Below are positions 9,725 through 17,084 of a stretch of DNA of 61,677 nt, piece after piece. The notes under the pieces were generated by a model. That model saw only the letters and a program-made list of their open reading frames with translations. It did no database searches and had not been told where the DNA came from. Origin of the DNA: Rhodobacterales bacterium (GTDB taxonomy: Bacteria > Pseudomonadota > Alphaproteobacteria > Rhodobacterales > Rhodobacteraceae); contig JAUNVT010000005.1 in the NCBI GenBank assembly GCA_030540655.1, positions 1 through 61,677 of the forward strand, in the 5' to 3' direction. Position numbers and translations under genes: made by a program. Every line of letters begins with the position of its first letter. The first letter of the stretch is position 1.

Positions 9725-10026
9725 GCTCTGCAGATAAGGTGCGCTGCCCCTTCCTGCCAACCCCGCAGAGTGGAGGAGGAGAAGAAATGCAGACATTATT
9801 TACATCTCTGCATATATATCAAAGTGGCATCGCATGAGCGTTTTCGTACAATTGACAGGTTCAACTCTGCATTGGCCCCGGATCGGCAAGGTCTTGCGCG
9901 CACCTGGCCTGTCCTGAATTGATGTTTCCCGCGCAATCTGGCATCGCCAAGGGCGCAGTGCCTATTACCCCCTGCGGTCTTCCCGCCCGGGGCTTTTACC
10001 GTAACCATATGAAGTGAGATCCGTCC
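9725..10026. other. 302-bp gap between divergent genes
   Basis: This gap holds the promoters of the minus-strand glycosylase gene and the plus-strand phosphomutase. A TTGACA hexamer lies at 9852-9857 but has no good -10 at 16-18 bases. A short open frame (9787-9837) is described separately. No tRNA, terminator or repeat was seen. Confidence 0.6.
9787..9837 (+). CDS. Possible 16-codon ORF with very strong SD
   Basis: ATG at 9787 follows GGAGGAGGAG (9774-9783) and runs 16 codons to TGA, encoding MQTLFTSLHIYQSGIA. The segment is more AT-rich than its surroundings. It sits 190 bp before the phosphomutase gene and could be a leader peptide or a chance frame. No regulatory residues or attenuator are evident. 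Confidence 0.25.
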   Translation: MQTLFTSLHIYQSGIA

Positions 10027-11523
10027 GTGACCATACCCGCCCCGACCGTAACGCCGAACACATGGGAATTTCTGCGCGATCCGATGATCGCACCCACGGG
10101 TTTTCGCGAATATGACGCACGCTGGAAATATCCCGAGGAGATCAACCTGCCGGGAATGACGGCGCTGGGGCTGGGTCTTGGAACGCAGATGATCGCGCGC
10201 GGGATCGAGCCTGTGATCGCCGTGGGCAATGATTACCGCGACTATTCGCTGACCATCAAGAACGCCCTGATGCTGGGCCTGATGCAGGCCGGGATAAAGG
10301 TGCTGGATATCGGCCCGGCCCTCAGCCCCATGGCCTATTTCGCACAGTTTCATCTCGACGCACCTGCCGTCGCCATGGTGACCGCCTCGCATAATCCGAA
10401 CGGCTGGACCGGCGTGAAGATGGGGTTCGAGCGCCCCCTGACCCATGGCCCCGATGAAATGAACGAGTTGAAGGCCATCGTGCTGGAAGGGCGCGGGCAG
10501 CCCCGCCCCGGCGGCGGCTATGAATTCATCGACGGGGTGCGCGAGGCGTATCTGGACGATCTGGTTGGCGATTTCAAGATGACACGTCCGCTGAAAGTGG
10601 TATGCGCCACCGGTAACGGCACGGCTTCCGCCTTCGCGCCCGAATTGTTCGCCCGAATGGGGGTCGAGGTGGTGCCATCCCACAACAGACTGGATTACAC
10701 CTTCCCCCATTACAACCCCAACCCCGAAGCGATGGAGATGCTGCACGACATGGCAGCCTCGGTGCGCGCCTCGGGGGCCGATTTCGCGCTGGGTTTCGAC
10801 GGGGATGGCGATCGCTGCGGCGTCGTCGACAATGAGGGCGAAGAGATTTTCGCCGACAAGATGGGCGTCATCATGGCGCGCGACCTTGTCCGCCTTTATC
10901 CCGGCAGCACGTTTGTGGCGGATGTCAAATCCACCGGTCTCTTTGCATCCGACCCCGAGCTTCTGGCGCACGGCGCCAAGGCTGACTACTGGAAAACCGG
11001 CCACAGCCACATGAAACGCCGGGTCAAGGAACTGGGCGCGCTGGCGGGGTTCGAGAAATCCGGCCACTACTTTCTGGCCGAACCGATCGGGCGGGGCTAT
11101 GACTGCGGGATGCGCGTCGCCGTGGAGATCTGCAAGCTGATGGACCGTAATCCGGGCAAATCCATGGCCGATCTGCGCCGCGCCCTGCCCGTCACCTACT
11201 CCACGCCGACCATGTCGCCCTATTGCCCCGATCTGGAAAAATACGACGTGCTGGACCGGTTGGTCGCCAAGCTGGTGGCCCATCACGAGGCGGGCAAACC
11301 GCTGGCAGGGCGCAAGATCGCCGAGGTCGTTACCGTCAACGGCGCGCGCGTGATTCTCGACAATGGGAGTTGGGGTCTGGTGCGCGCATCGTCCAATACG
11401 CCCAATCTGGTTGTCGTCTGCGAGAGCAGCGAAAGCGATGCGGAGATGCGCGCGATCTTTGCCGATATCGACGCGGTCATCCGCACCGAGCCCTCGGTCG
11501 GCGAGTACGATCAGACGATCTGA
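10027..11523 (+). CDS. Phosphomannomutase/phosphoglucomutase
   Basis: A 498-residue alpha-D-phosphohexomutase that interconverts hexose 1- and 6-phosphates, feeding nucleotide-sugar and glycan synthesis. The phosphoserine loop is T119-A-S121-H-N-P and the Mg site is D258-G-D-G-D262. The sugar-binding loop near GFEKSGHYF and the C-terminal phosphate-binding loop near VRASSNTPN are present. It starts with GTG at 10027. A strong terminator hairpin follows the stop. Substrate preference (mannose or glucose) cannot be read by eye. Confidence 0.92.
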   Translation: MTIPAPTVTPNTWEFLRDPMIAPTGFREYDARWKYPEEINLPGMTALGLGLGTQMIARGIEPVIAVGNDYRDYSLTIKNALMLGLMQAGIKVLDIGPALSPMAYFAQFHLDAPAVAMVTASHNPNGWTGVKMGFERPLTHGPDEMNELKAIVLEGRGQPRPGGGYEFIDGVREAYLDDLVGDFKMTRPLKVVCATGNGTASAFAPELFARMGVEVVPSHNRLDYTFPHYNPNPEAMEMLHDMAASVRASGADFALGFDGDGDRCGVVDNEGEEIFADKMGVIMARDLVRLYPGSTFVADVKSTGLFASDPELLAHGAKADYWKTGHSHMKRRVKELGALAGFEKSGHYFLAEPIGRGYDCGMRVAVEICKLMDRNPGKSMADLRRALPVTYSTPTMSPYCPDLEKYDVLDRLVAKLVAHHEAGKPLAGRKIAEVVTVNGARVILDNGSWGLVRASSNTPNLVVVCESSESDAEMRAIFADIDAVIRTEPSVGEYDQTI

Positions 11524-11532
11524 GCCCGTATT

Positions 11533-11567
11533 GCGCCCGGCATTTCGCCATGCCGGGCGCGTCTTTC
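11533..11567 (+). terminator. Rho-independent terminator after phosphomutase
   Basis: An 11-bp perfect stem (11533-11543 with 11550-11560) with a six-base loop is followed by GTCTTTC. It starts 9 bp past the phosphomutase stop. The U-tract is short, so efficiency may be partial. Confidence 0.75.
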
Positions 11568-11604
11568 GCTGGCACCCTCCGCCCCCGGGCGATACTGTCC
11601 GCCC

Positions 11605-13131
11605 ATGACAGAAACCGCCCTCACATATTCCCCCGATCAGGCGGAGGCGCATGACCGCATCGCCTCTGCGCTTCGCACGGCAGGCGTCGATCTGCTGAAC
11701 GGCACGACCATCCCACCGGGCGATGGCGAGGCAGAGGTGATGGCCGTCATCGGCAAGGCTGGCTCGGGCAAGACATTGCTTCTGGCGGCGCTCTACCACG
11801 CGATGGAGCAGGCGGGCGTTGATATCGTCTCGGGCGATTATGAGGGCAGGAAGCGCAAGGATCGCCGCACGCTGGCCATCCTTGCCCCGACGAACAAGGC
11901 GGCATCTGTCCTGCGCATGCGCGGAGTGCCGGCCACCACGATCCACCGCATCCTTTATACGCCCGTCTACGATCCGCACTACGAGAAGATTGCCGAATGG
12001 CTGGCAGGCAATGGCGAGCGTCCCGAAATGACCGAGCTGCCGGAAACCGCGCTCGACCGGGCCTTTGCCTTTTACCAGACCAACAAATCGATCCCGGGCG
12101 CGCTGGCCGCCGCCGGGCTGAAGGGCAGCGATTTCATCACCGGATGGAAACGGCGCGAGGAGCCTCTGGACATCGGATTGGTCGATGAGGCCAGCATGCT
12201 GGACACAACGCAACTGGACGATCTGAAGGAGATCTTTCCGTTTCTGCTGTTGTTTGGAGATCCGGCACAGCTGGCGCCGGTCAACGCACCGGGCGGCATG
12301 GTGTTCGAAAGCCTGCCGGAACCTGCCAAGCTGGTCCTGCACCGCATCCACCGCCAGGATGCCGATAACCCGATCCTCGATCTGGCACATGCGCTGGCCG
12401 ACCCTGCGCTTGAATTTCACGAGTTCGAGCGGATGATCGAAGACGCGGCCCGGCGCGACGACCGCGTGCAATGGGCGCAGCGCGTGCAGGTGGATCTGAT
12501 GGCACGCAGCCCGGTTCTGGTGTGGCGCAATGCCACGCGCATCCGCCTGATCAACGCCTTCCGCTCGGTCCATCATGCCCCCGCAGACGCCCTGCTGGAG
12601 GGAGAGCCGCTGATCTGCGACGGAATCGAACTGCCGCTGAAACACCGCAAGAAGCGACTGGACCTGGAGGCACGGGGGCTGATCAAGGGCGCGCAGGTCA
12701 TCTATCTTGGACCGGGGCGAAAACCGGGTTTCTCGCGCCTGCATGTGATGGGGGCCGAGGACCCGCAGATCAGCGCGGCCTCTATCGTGAAAATCGAGAA
12801 ACCGGACGAGGAGGAGCCGTTCATTCCCTTTGCTGCGCATATGGGCGCGACCTTTTTGCACGGCGCCGCCGTCACGATTCACAAGGCGCAGGGCTCGCAA
12901 TGGAAGGACGTGCAGGTGTTTGCCCCCGATCTTTACGCCGCCGCCCGGATGGGCCGCAGCGAGGCAGGCCAGCCGCTGTGGAAGCGCCTTGCCTATGTGG
13001 CGATCACCCGGGCCGAGGAAAGGCTGCATTGGGTGGTGCGCAACCGGCTGTCCAAACCCGAACATGCGCTGCGCGTGGACGATCTGCGCAGCAAACCCGT
13101 GCCCCTGACGCTGGAGGCCGGCGAGGAATAA
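11605..13131 (+). CDS. RecD-like ATP-dependent DNA helicase
   Basis: A 508-residue superfamily-1 helicase. Walker A is GKAGSGKT at about residues 50-57, Walker B is LVDEASMLD near 193, the GDPAQLAPV motif III follows, and the C-terminal UvrD_C_2 region contains AAVTIHKAQGSQWKDV and VAITRAEERL. It lacks RecB/RecC partners here and is shorter than true RecD, matching the stand-alone RecD-like helicases of alphaproteobacteria that presumably act in repair or fork processing. It is preceded by a terminator, so it has its own promoter in 11568-11604. Confidence 0.88.
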   Translation: MTETALTYSPDQAEAHDRIASALRTAGVDLLNGTTIPPGDGEAEVMAVIGKAGSGKTLLLAALYHAMEQAGVDIVSGDYEGRKRKDRRTLAILAPTNKAASVLRMRGVPATTIHRILYTPVYDPHYEKIAEWLAGNGERPEMTELPETALDRAFAFYQTNKSIPGALAAAGLKGSDFITGWKRREEPLDIGLVDEASMLDTTQLDDLKEIFPFLLLFGDPAQLAPVNAPGGMVFESLPEPAKLVLHRIHRQDADNPILDLAHALADPALEFHEFERMIEDAARRDDRVQWAQRVQVDLMARSPVLVWRNATRIRLINAFRSVHHAPADALLEGEPLICDGIELPLKHRKKRLDLEARGLIKGAQVIYLGPGRKPGFSRLHVMGAEDPQISAASIVKIEKPDEEEPFIPFAAHMGATFLHGAAVTIHKAQGSQWKDVQVFAPDLYAAARMGRSEAGQPLWKRLAYVAITRAEERLHWVVRNRLSKPEHALRVDDLRSKPVPLTLEAGEE

Positions 13132-13138
13132 CGCATTC

Positions 13139-13900
13139 CTATCCGCGCCGCAGAAGGCGGAACGCGGCCGAGGCACCCCAGCCGGCGCCGATCGCAATGG
13201 TCAGGGACATCAGCCCGTAGATCATCGCGTTGTCGCGCGACAGCTCGAACAGCCACCGCTCCATGCCCACCTTGCGCACGTCGATCACCGTCTCGTATTT
13301 CGATACCACGGCGGCGCGCCGCGTCAGGAAAATGCGGGTGACATACGCACCTTCGGTCAGGTTCGACGGCAGATCCACCGAGGTGCGGAACAGCGTCTGC
13401 TCGGACAGATCGACCGCGCCCTCGTTGGTTTGATAAGCGCCGGTGCGACTGCGGATGCGAATGATCGCATCGGTGAAATCCTGCGCGTTCTGTACGCTGC
13501 TCGGCGCCCCGACGGACCGGATTGCGCGGGGGATCGAAATCTTGTGACGCAGATCCTCGACCTGGCTCAGCACCTCGTTCCACGGGCCGCTGGTCGCCAC
13601 CGCATAGAAACTGGGCGCGGAATCGACCTCGACCGTATCGACATTGACCCAGATACCGAACCTGCGTTCCTTGCGGCGCACGTCCAGGGGCTGGCTCGGC
13701 CCCGCAATGGTGACGACAACGCCCAGCTCATCGGGCGGAATCGCGACCTCGCGCTTGATCGCGCCAAAAAGCAGTATTTCTGACCCGCTGAACGTTGTGT
13801 CAATGGAGATGCTGTTCTGGCTGAGGCCTAACACCACTTCTTCTGCGCGCGCAGGAGGCGCGGCAAGCAGCAAAAGCGCGAGCGCCAGCCGCAGCGTCAC
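13139..13900 (-). CDS. TIGR02186-family membrane protein, partner of TSUP exporter
   Basis: A 253-residue protein with a signal peptide (LRLALALLLLAAPPARA), a beta-rich periplasmic region of about 200 residues with the IGVWV-like FGIWVNVDTVEV segment, and one C-terminal transmembrane helix (MSLTIAIGAGWGASAAF). This is the alphaproteobacterial TIGR02186 family, normally next to TauE/SafE exporters. GTG at 13900 overlaps the stop of the exporter gene by 4 bp and is chosen because it begins directly at the signal peptide. It probably works with the exporter in anion export; mechanism unknown. Confidence 0.85.
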   Translation of the reverse strand: MTLRLALALLLLAAPPARAEEVVLGLSQNSISIDTTFSGSEILLFGAIKREVAIPPDELGVVVTIAGPSQPLDVRRKERRFGIWVNVDTVEVDSAPSFYAVATSGPWNEVLSQVEDLRHKISIPRAIRSVGAPSSVQNAQDFTDAIIRIRSRTGAYQTNEGAVDLSEQTLFRTSVDLPSNLTEGAYVTRIFLTRRAAVVSKYETVIDVRKVGMERWLFELSRDNAMIYGLMSLTIAIGAGWGASAAFRLLRRG

Positions 13901-14817
13901 GGTGCGTCTGCCGCGCTGATCGAATAGGGCTCGCCGGGCTGTAGCAGCAGGTCCAGCCCCAGCTTGAAGCATACGGCCAATACAAGGATCGCCAGCAGGA
14001 TGCGCAATTGCTCCGCCTTCATCAGGCTGCCGATCCGCGTGCCGAACTGTGCCCCGATGACGCCGCCCAGAATCAGCAGCACTGCCAGAACGACGTCAAC
14101 GATATGGCTGCTGATCGCATGCAGGAGAGTGGTAAATGCGGCGACGAAGATGATCTGGAAAAGCGATGTGCCGATCACCACCTTGGTTGGCATGCCCAGC
14201 AGATAGATCATCGCGGGCACCATGATAAATCCGCCGCCTACCCCCATGATCGCGGCCAATACGCCCACCGCGACCCCTACCAGAACTGGTGGAATAACGC
14301 TGATATAAAGCCCCGACGTGCGAAAGCGCATCTTCAGCGGCAGCTTCTGCGCCCATGTGTGTTTCTTGCGCTTCATTGCGGGCTTGCCACTGCGGGTGCG
14401 GCGAATCGCGCTCAGGCTTTCGACGAACATGAGCGCGCCGACGATCCCCAGAAACACGACGTAAAACAGCGTGACCAGTAGATCGACCTGCCCCAGCGCC
14501 CGCAGGTAATTGAACAGGAGCACGCCCAGACCGGCCCCGACCAGCCCGCCGATCAGCAATACCGTGCCCATCCTGAAATCGACGGTGCGGCGTTTGAAAT
14601 GTGCCAGCACAGCCGAAAAGGACGAAGCGACGATCTGGTTGGCACCGGTTGCCACGGCAACAGCAGGGGGAATGCCGATGAAAAACAGCAGGGGCGTCAT
14701 CAGGAAACCCCCGCCGACGCCGAACATGCCTGACAGGATGCCAACGAGCCCGCCCAGCCCCAGCAAAAGAAAGGCGTTGACCGAGACTTCGGCAATGGGA
14801 AGATAAATCTGCATCAC
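13897..14817 (-). CDS. Sulfite exporter TauE/SafE (TSUP) family permease
   Basis: A 306-residue polytopic protein with two repeated TSUP domains, each opening with a Gly-rich motif: GMFGVGGGFLMTPLL near 30 and MGVGGGFIMVPAM near 190. TSUP proteins move sulfite, sulfoacetate or other small organic sulfur anions out across the inner membrane. The start may be GTG at 14817 or ATG at 14814; GAGGG nine bases before the GTG favours the former slightly. It is first in a two-gene unit with the TIGR02186 protein. Substrate unknown. Confidence 0.92.
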   Translation of the reverse strand: MMQIYLPIAEVSVNAFLLLGLGGLVGILSGMFGVGGGFLMTPLLFFIGIPPAVAVATGANQIVASSFSAVLAHFKRRTVDFRMGTVLLIGGLVGAGLGVLLFNYLRALGQVDLLVTLFYVVFLGIVGALMFVESLSAIRRTRSGKPAMKRKKHTWAQKLPLKMRFRTSGLYISVIPPVLVGVAVGVLAAIMGVGGGFIMVPAMIYLLGMPTKVVIGTSLFQIIFVAAFTTLLHAISSHIVDVVLAVLLILGGVIGAQFGTRIGSLMKAEQLRILLAILVLAVCFKLGLDLLLQPGEPYSISAADAP

Positions 14818-14901
14818 CTTTGGTAGCCCTCAATGCCGAGCCTTTGCAAGCACCAGCAAACGCCGGAGCGCCAAAGGATGTTGATCCTCAACATCGGGCT
14901 G

Positions 14902-15345
14902 TCAGCTGCACAGAGCCTTTTCCATCAGCAGCGCATCCACACATATACCGCCTGCGCGCCTGTAATATCCGGCACGGCGGCCGGAATGGACATATCCTGC
15001 CCTGGCATAGAGCACCTGCGCTGCAGAATTATCGGCTGCGACTTCCAGAAAGTGCCGCGCCGCGCCGCGCGTGGCAAGAGCGGCCTCAACCATTTGCAAC
15101 ATTTCCGTGGCCACGCCCCGCCTGCGATAATCAGGATCGGTCGCCAGCGTCAGAAGCTCGGCCTCATCCGCGATCACGCGCGACAAGGCAAAGCCGTGCC
15201 GCCCTGCACACAGACAAGTGAGCGGTGAGGCGAGCAGATCCCGAAACTCCGCCGCGCTCCAACCACGGCCCTGCCCCGCAAATGCGCGGCCATGCAGGCG
15301 GGCCAGATCCCCGGGCGCGCTAATCAAGGAGCACCGGGGGAGCAT
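14902..15345 (-). CDS. rimI: Ribosomal protein alanine N-acetyltransferase RimI-like
   Basis: A GNAT-fold acetyltransferase of about 147 residues that would acetylate the N-terminus of ribosomal protein S18 or similar. The acetyl-CoA loop is seen in DPDYRRRGVATEMLQ and the C-terminal NSAAQVLYARAGYVHSGRRAGYY strand is RimI-like. It overlaps tsaB. The start is uncertain: ATG at 15345 has no clear SD, and a TTG at 15327, next to the tsaB stop, would allow coupled translation (141 residues). Confidence 0.85.
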   Translation of the reverse strand: MLPRCSLISAPGDLARLHGRAFAGQGRGWSAAEFRDLLASPLTCLCAGRHGFALSRVIADEAELLTLATDPDYRRRGVATEMLQMVEAALATRGAARHFLEVAADNSAAQVLYARAGYVHSGRRAGYYRRAGGICVDALLMEKALCS

Positions 15346-15901
15346 CGCGCGCCGGTGCCGCGTCGGCCGCCCGCAGATAAAGCGGCGCCGGCGCGGCGCC
15401 GGGTGTGGCCACCGAGGCCAGGCAGGCGATGCGCCGCGTTGTTTCGCCCGGCTCGGGCAGGTAACGCAGCGGCGCGCCCATAGCCGCGGCGTCGGCCATC
15501 GGCACCAGCTCTTGCTCACCGCCCGGCATCTGCACATGCAGATGATCGCGCGGCGCGGGGATTGCCGCGATATGCCGGGCACTGTCTCCGAACGCGATCA
15601 CCTGAAATCCGGTTACACCGATTGCCGGAATTTCCAGCGCCAAAGCCAGCCCCCGGGCCGCCGAGACGCCGATGCGGATGCCGGTAAAATTGCCCGGCCC
15701 GACCCCGACGCCGATCCGCCCAAGGTCACCCCACGCGATGCCACACTCGTGCAGAAGCTCCTCCAGCAAAGGCATCAGCCGTTCGGCCTGGCCGCGGGTC
15801 ATCTGCTCTGCGCGGGCCGCGACCAGACGGGAGCCACACAGCAAAGCGGCCGCGCAATGCGCGGCCGATGTATCAAAGCCCAGAGTATATGCGTCAGACA
15901 C
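15320..15901 (-). CDS. tsaB: tRNA threonylcarbamoyladenosine biosynthesis protein TsaB
   Basis: TsaB is the non-catalytic partner of TsaD in making t6A37 on ANN-decoding tRNAs. The 193-residue protein has the ASKHA N-terminal GFDTSAAHCAAAL strand-turn, GVGPGNFTGIRIGVSAARGLA (the family's most conserved stretch) and PLYLRAADA at the C-terminus. Its start overlaps nfuA by 8 bp and its end overlaps rimI, so nfu, tsaB and rimI form one operon behind the Irr-box promoter. Confidence 0.94.
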   Translation of the reverse strand: MSDAYTLGFDTSAAHCAAALLCGSRLVAARAEQMTRGQAERLMPLLEELLHECGIAWGDLGRIGVGVGPGNFTGIRIGVSAARGLALALEIPAIGVTGFQVIAFGDSARHIAAIPAPRDHLHVQMPGGEQELVPMADAAAMGAPLRYLPEPGETTRRIACLASVATPGAAPAPLYLRAADAAPARDAPPVLLD

Positions 15902-16457
15902 CGATGGGGCGCACTTCTGTCACCTCGGGAATATAATGGCGCAAGAGATTCTCGATCCCCATCTTCAGCGTGATCGTCGATGACGGGCAGCCCGCGCAGG
16001 CGCCTTGCATGTGCAAGTAGACGATGCCGCGATCAAAGCCGTGAAACGTGATGTCACCGCCATCCTGCGCCACAGCGGGGCGCACGCGCGTATCCAGCAA
16101 TTCCTTGATCTGGTTGATGATCTCGCCATCCTCTCCGGTATGCTCGGAATGTCCCGACGCCACTGTTCCGCCATCCTTCATGACAGGCAGCCCGGATTGG
16201 AAATGCTCCATGATTGCGCCCAGAATGGCGGGTTTGATGTGATCCCACTCGGCGTCCTGCGCCTTGGTGACGGTCACGAAATCGCTGCCGAAGAACACTC
16301 CCATGACGCCGTCCACCCCAAAGATCCGCGTGGCCAGCGGGGATGCAGCAGCGTTTTCGGGCGACGGAAAATCCGCCGTCCCGGCTGGCAGGACGGTCTG
16401 TCCGGGCAGGAATTTCAGCGTCGCCGGGTTCGGCGTGGATTCGGTCTGAATGAACAT
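15894..16457 (-). CDS. nfuA: NifU-like iron-sulfur cluster carrier (Nfu)
   Basis: A 187-residue Nfu1-type protein: N-terminal Nfu_N domain (FIQTESTPNPATLKFLPG) and C-terminal NifU-like domain with the cluster ligands C154-x2-C157 in GACAGCPSSTI. It delivers 4Fe-4S clusters to late targets such as lipoyl synthase. It heads the nfu-tsaB-rimI operon and has a sigma70-like promoter with an Irr-type iron box just upstream, so expression is probably iron- or heme-responsive. Confidence 0.95.
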   Translation of the reverse strand: MFIQTESTPNPATLKFLPGQTVLPAGTADFPSPENAAASPLATRIFGVDGVMGVFFGSDFVTVTKAQDAEWDHIKPAILGAIMEHFQSGLPVMKDGGTVASGHSEHTGEDGEIINQIKELLDTRVRPAVAQDGGDITFHGFDRGIVYLHMQGACAGCPSSTITLKMGIENLLRHYIPEVTEVRPIGV

Positions 16458-16484
16458 GGGACACCCCTGTATTAGTTGACTCAG

Positions 16485-16513
16485 TATATGCGCTCCGCAG
16501 CGCCCGTCGTCAA
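16485..16513 (-). promoter_or_regulatory. Promoter of nfu-tsaB-rimI
   Basis: On the minus strand TTGACG (16513-16508) and CATATA (16490-16485) are separated by exactly 17 bases, 27 bp before the nfu start. An Irr-type box abuts the -35. Confidence 0.65.
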
Positions 16514-16515
16514 GG

Positions 16516-16532
16516 TTTGGAACGATTCTAAA
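16516..16532. promoter_or_regulatory. Irr box (iron control element)
   Basis: TTTGGAACGATTCTAAA fits the ICE consensus TTTRGAAYNRTTCTAAA at every position. It ends 2 bp upstream of the nfu -35 element, centred near -46. Irr is the heme-sensing Fur-family regulator of Rhizobiales and Rhodobacterales. At this location it could activate or block the promoter. Confidence 0.75.
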
Positions 16533-16571
16533 CTGTGCATGTGCCTGATTTGCAGTTGCGGCGCGGCTCCG

Positions 16572-17027
16572 TCAGGTAATCAGCTCCAGCCGGTCCTTGC
16601 TCAGATCGCCCGGTACGATCGTGATGGGGATGGGCAGGCTGCCTGCCGAGCGGCTGAGTTGGGTGACCAGCGGTCCCGGCCCCCCCCGATCCCCGGAGGC
16701 ACCCAGGACCAGCACGCCGACCTCCGCGTCTTCGGCGATCTGGGCGATGATCTCGGCCACCGGCTCGCCCTCACGGATGACCAGTTCGGGATCAACACCT
16801 TGCTTGTCGCGCATCCATTTGGCGAAGACCTCGAAATGCGCCATGATCCGCTCGCGCTGCTCTTCGCGCATGACGTCTCCCACGCCGATCCAGTGGTTGA
16901 ACTCATCGGGCGGGATGATCGACAGGATCGTGACGCCGCCTTGGGTTCTGGCGGCGCGCATCGCGGCAAAGCGCATGGCGTTCAGGCACTCACGGCTGTC
17001 ATCCAGTATCACCATGAATTTGCGCAT
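16572..17027 (-). CDS. Universal stress protein (UspA family)
   Basis: A 151-residue single-domain UspA protein. It begins MRKFMVILDDSRECLNAMRFA, the typical first strand and helix, and has the ATP-loop-like GASGDRGGPGPLVTQLS followed by PIPITIVPG at the end. I start at 17027 because GGGGAGG is well placed before that ATG. It stands alone between the Irr-box promoter and the M3 peptidase. No FNR-type site was seen in its 57-bp upstream gap, unlike many usp genes. Confidence 0.9.
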   Translation of the reverse strand: MRKFMVILDDSRECLNAMRFAAMRAARTQGGVTILSIIPPDEFNHWIGVGDVMREEQRERIMAHFEVFAKWMRDKQGVDPELVIREGEPVAEIIAQIAEDAEVGVLVLGASGDRGGPGPLVTQLSRSAGSLPIPITIVPGDLSKDRLELIT

Positions 17028-17058
17028 GGAAGCCTCCCCAGGGGTTACGGGCGACAAT

Positions 17059-17073
17059 GGCACCGCCGGTGCC
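17059..17073. repeat. Small hairpin between M3 peptidase and usp
   Basis: GGCACC and GGTGCC flank a three-base loop, 12 bp past the peptidase stop. It lacks a U-run. It may be a weak terminator or an mRNA 3' end stabiliser. Confidence 0.35.
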
Positions 17074-17084
17074 CCTGCGCAAGA

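Noticed and set aside
9852..9880. Sigma70 promoter from TTGACA at 9852
   Set aside because: The bases 17 positions on are GC-rich (GCCCCG) with no -10-like hexamer.
9796..13197. Very long minus-strand open frame (1133 codons)
   Set aside because: It runs antisense to the phosphomutase and RecD-like helicase, which have full family motifs. Its translation is Arg/Gln/His-rich with no domain, a GC-rich mirror frame.
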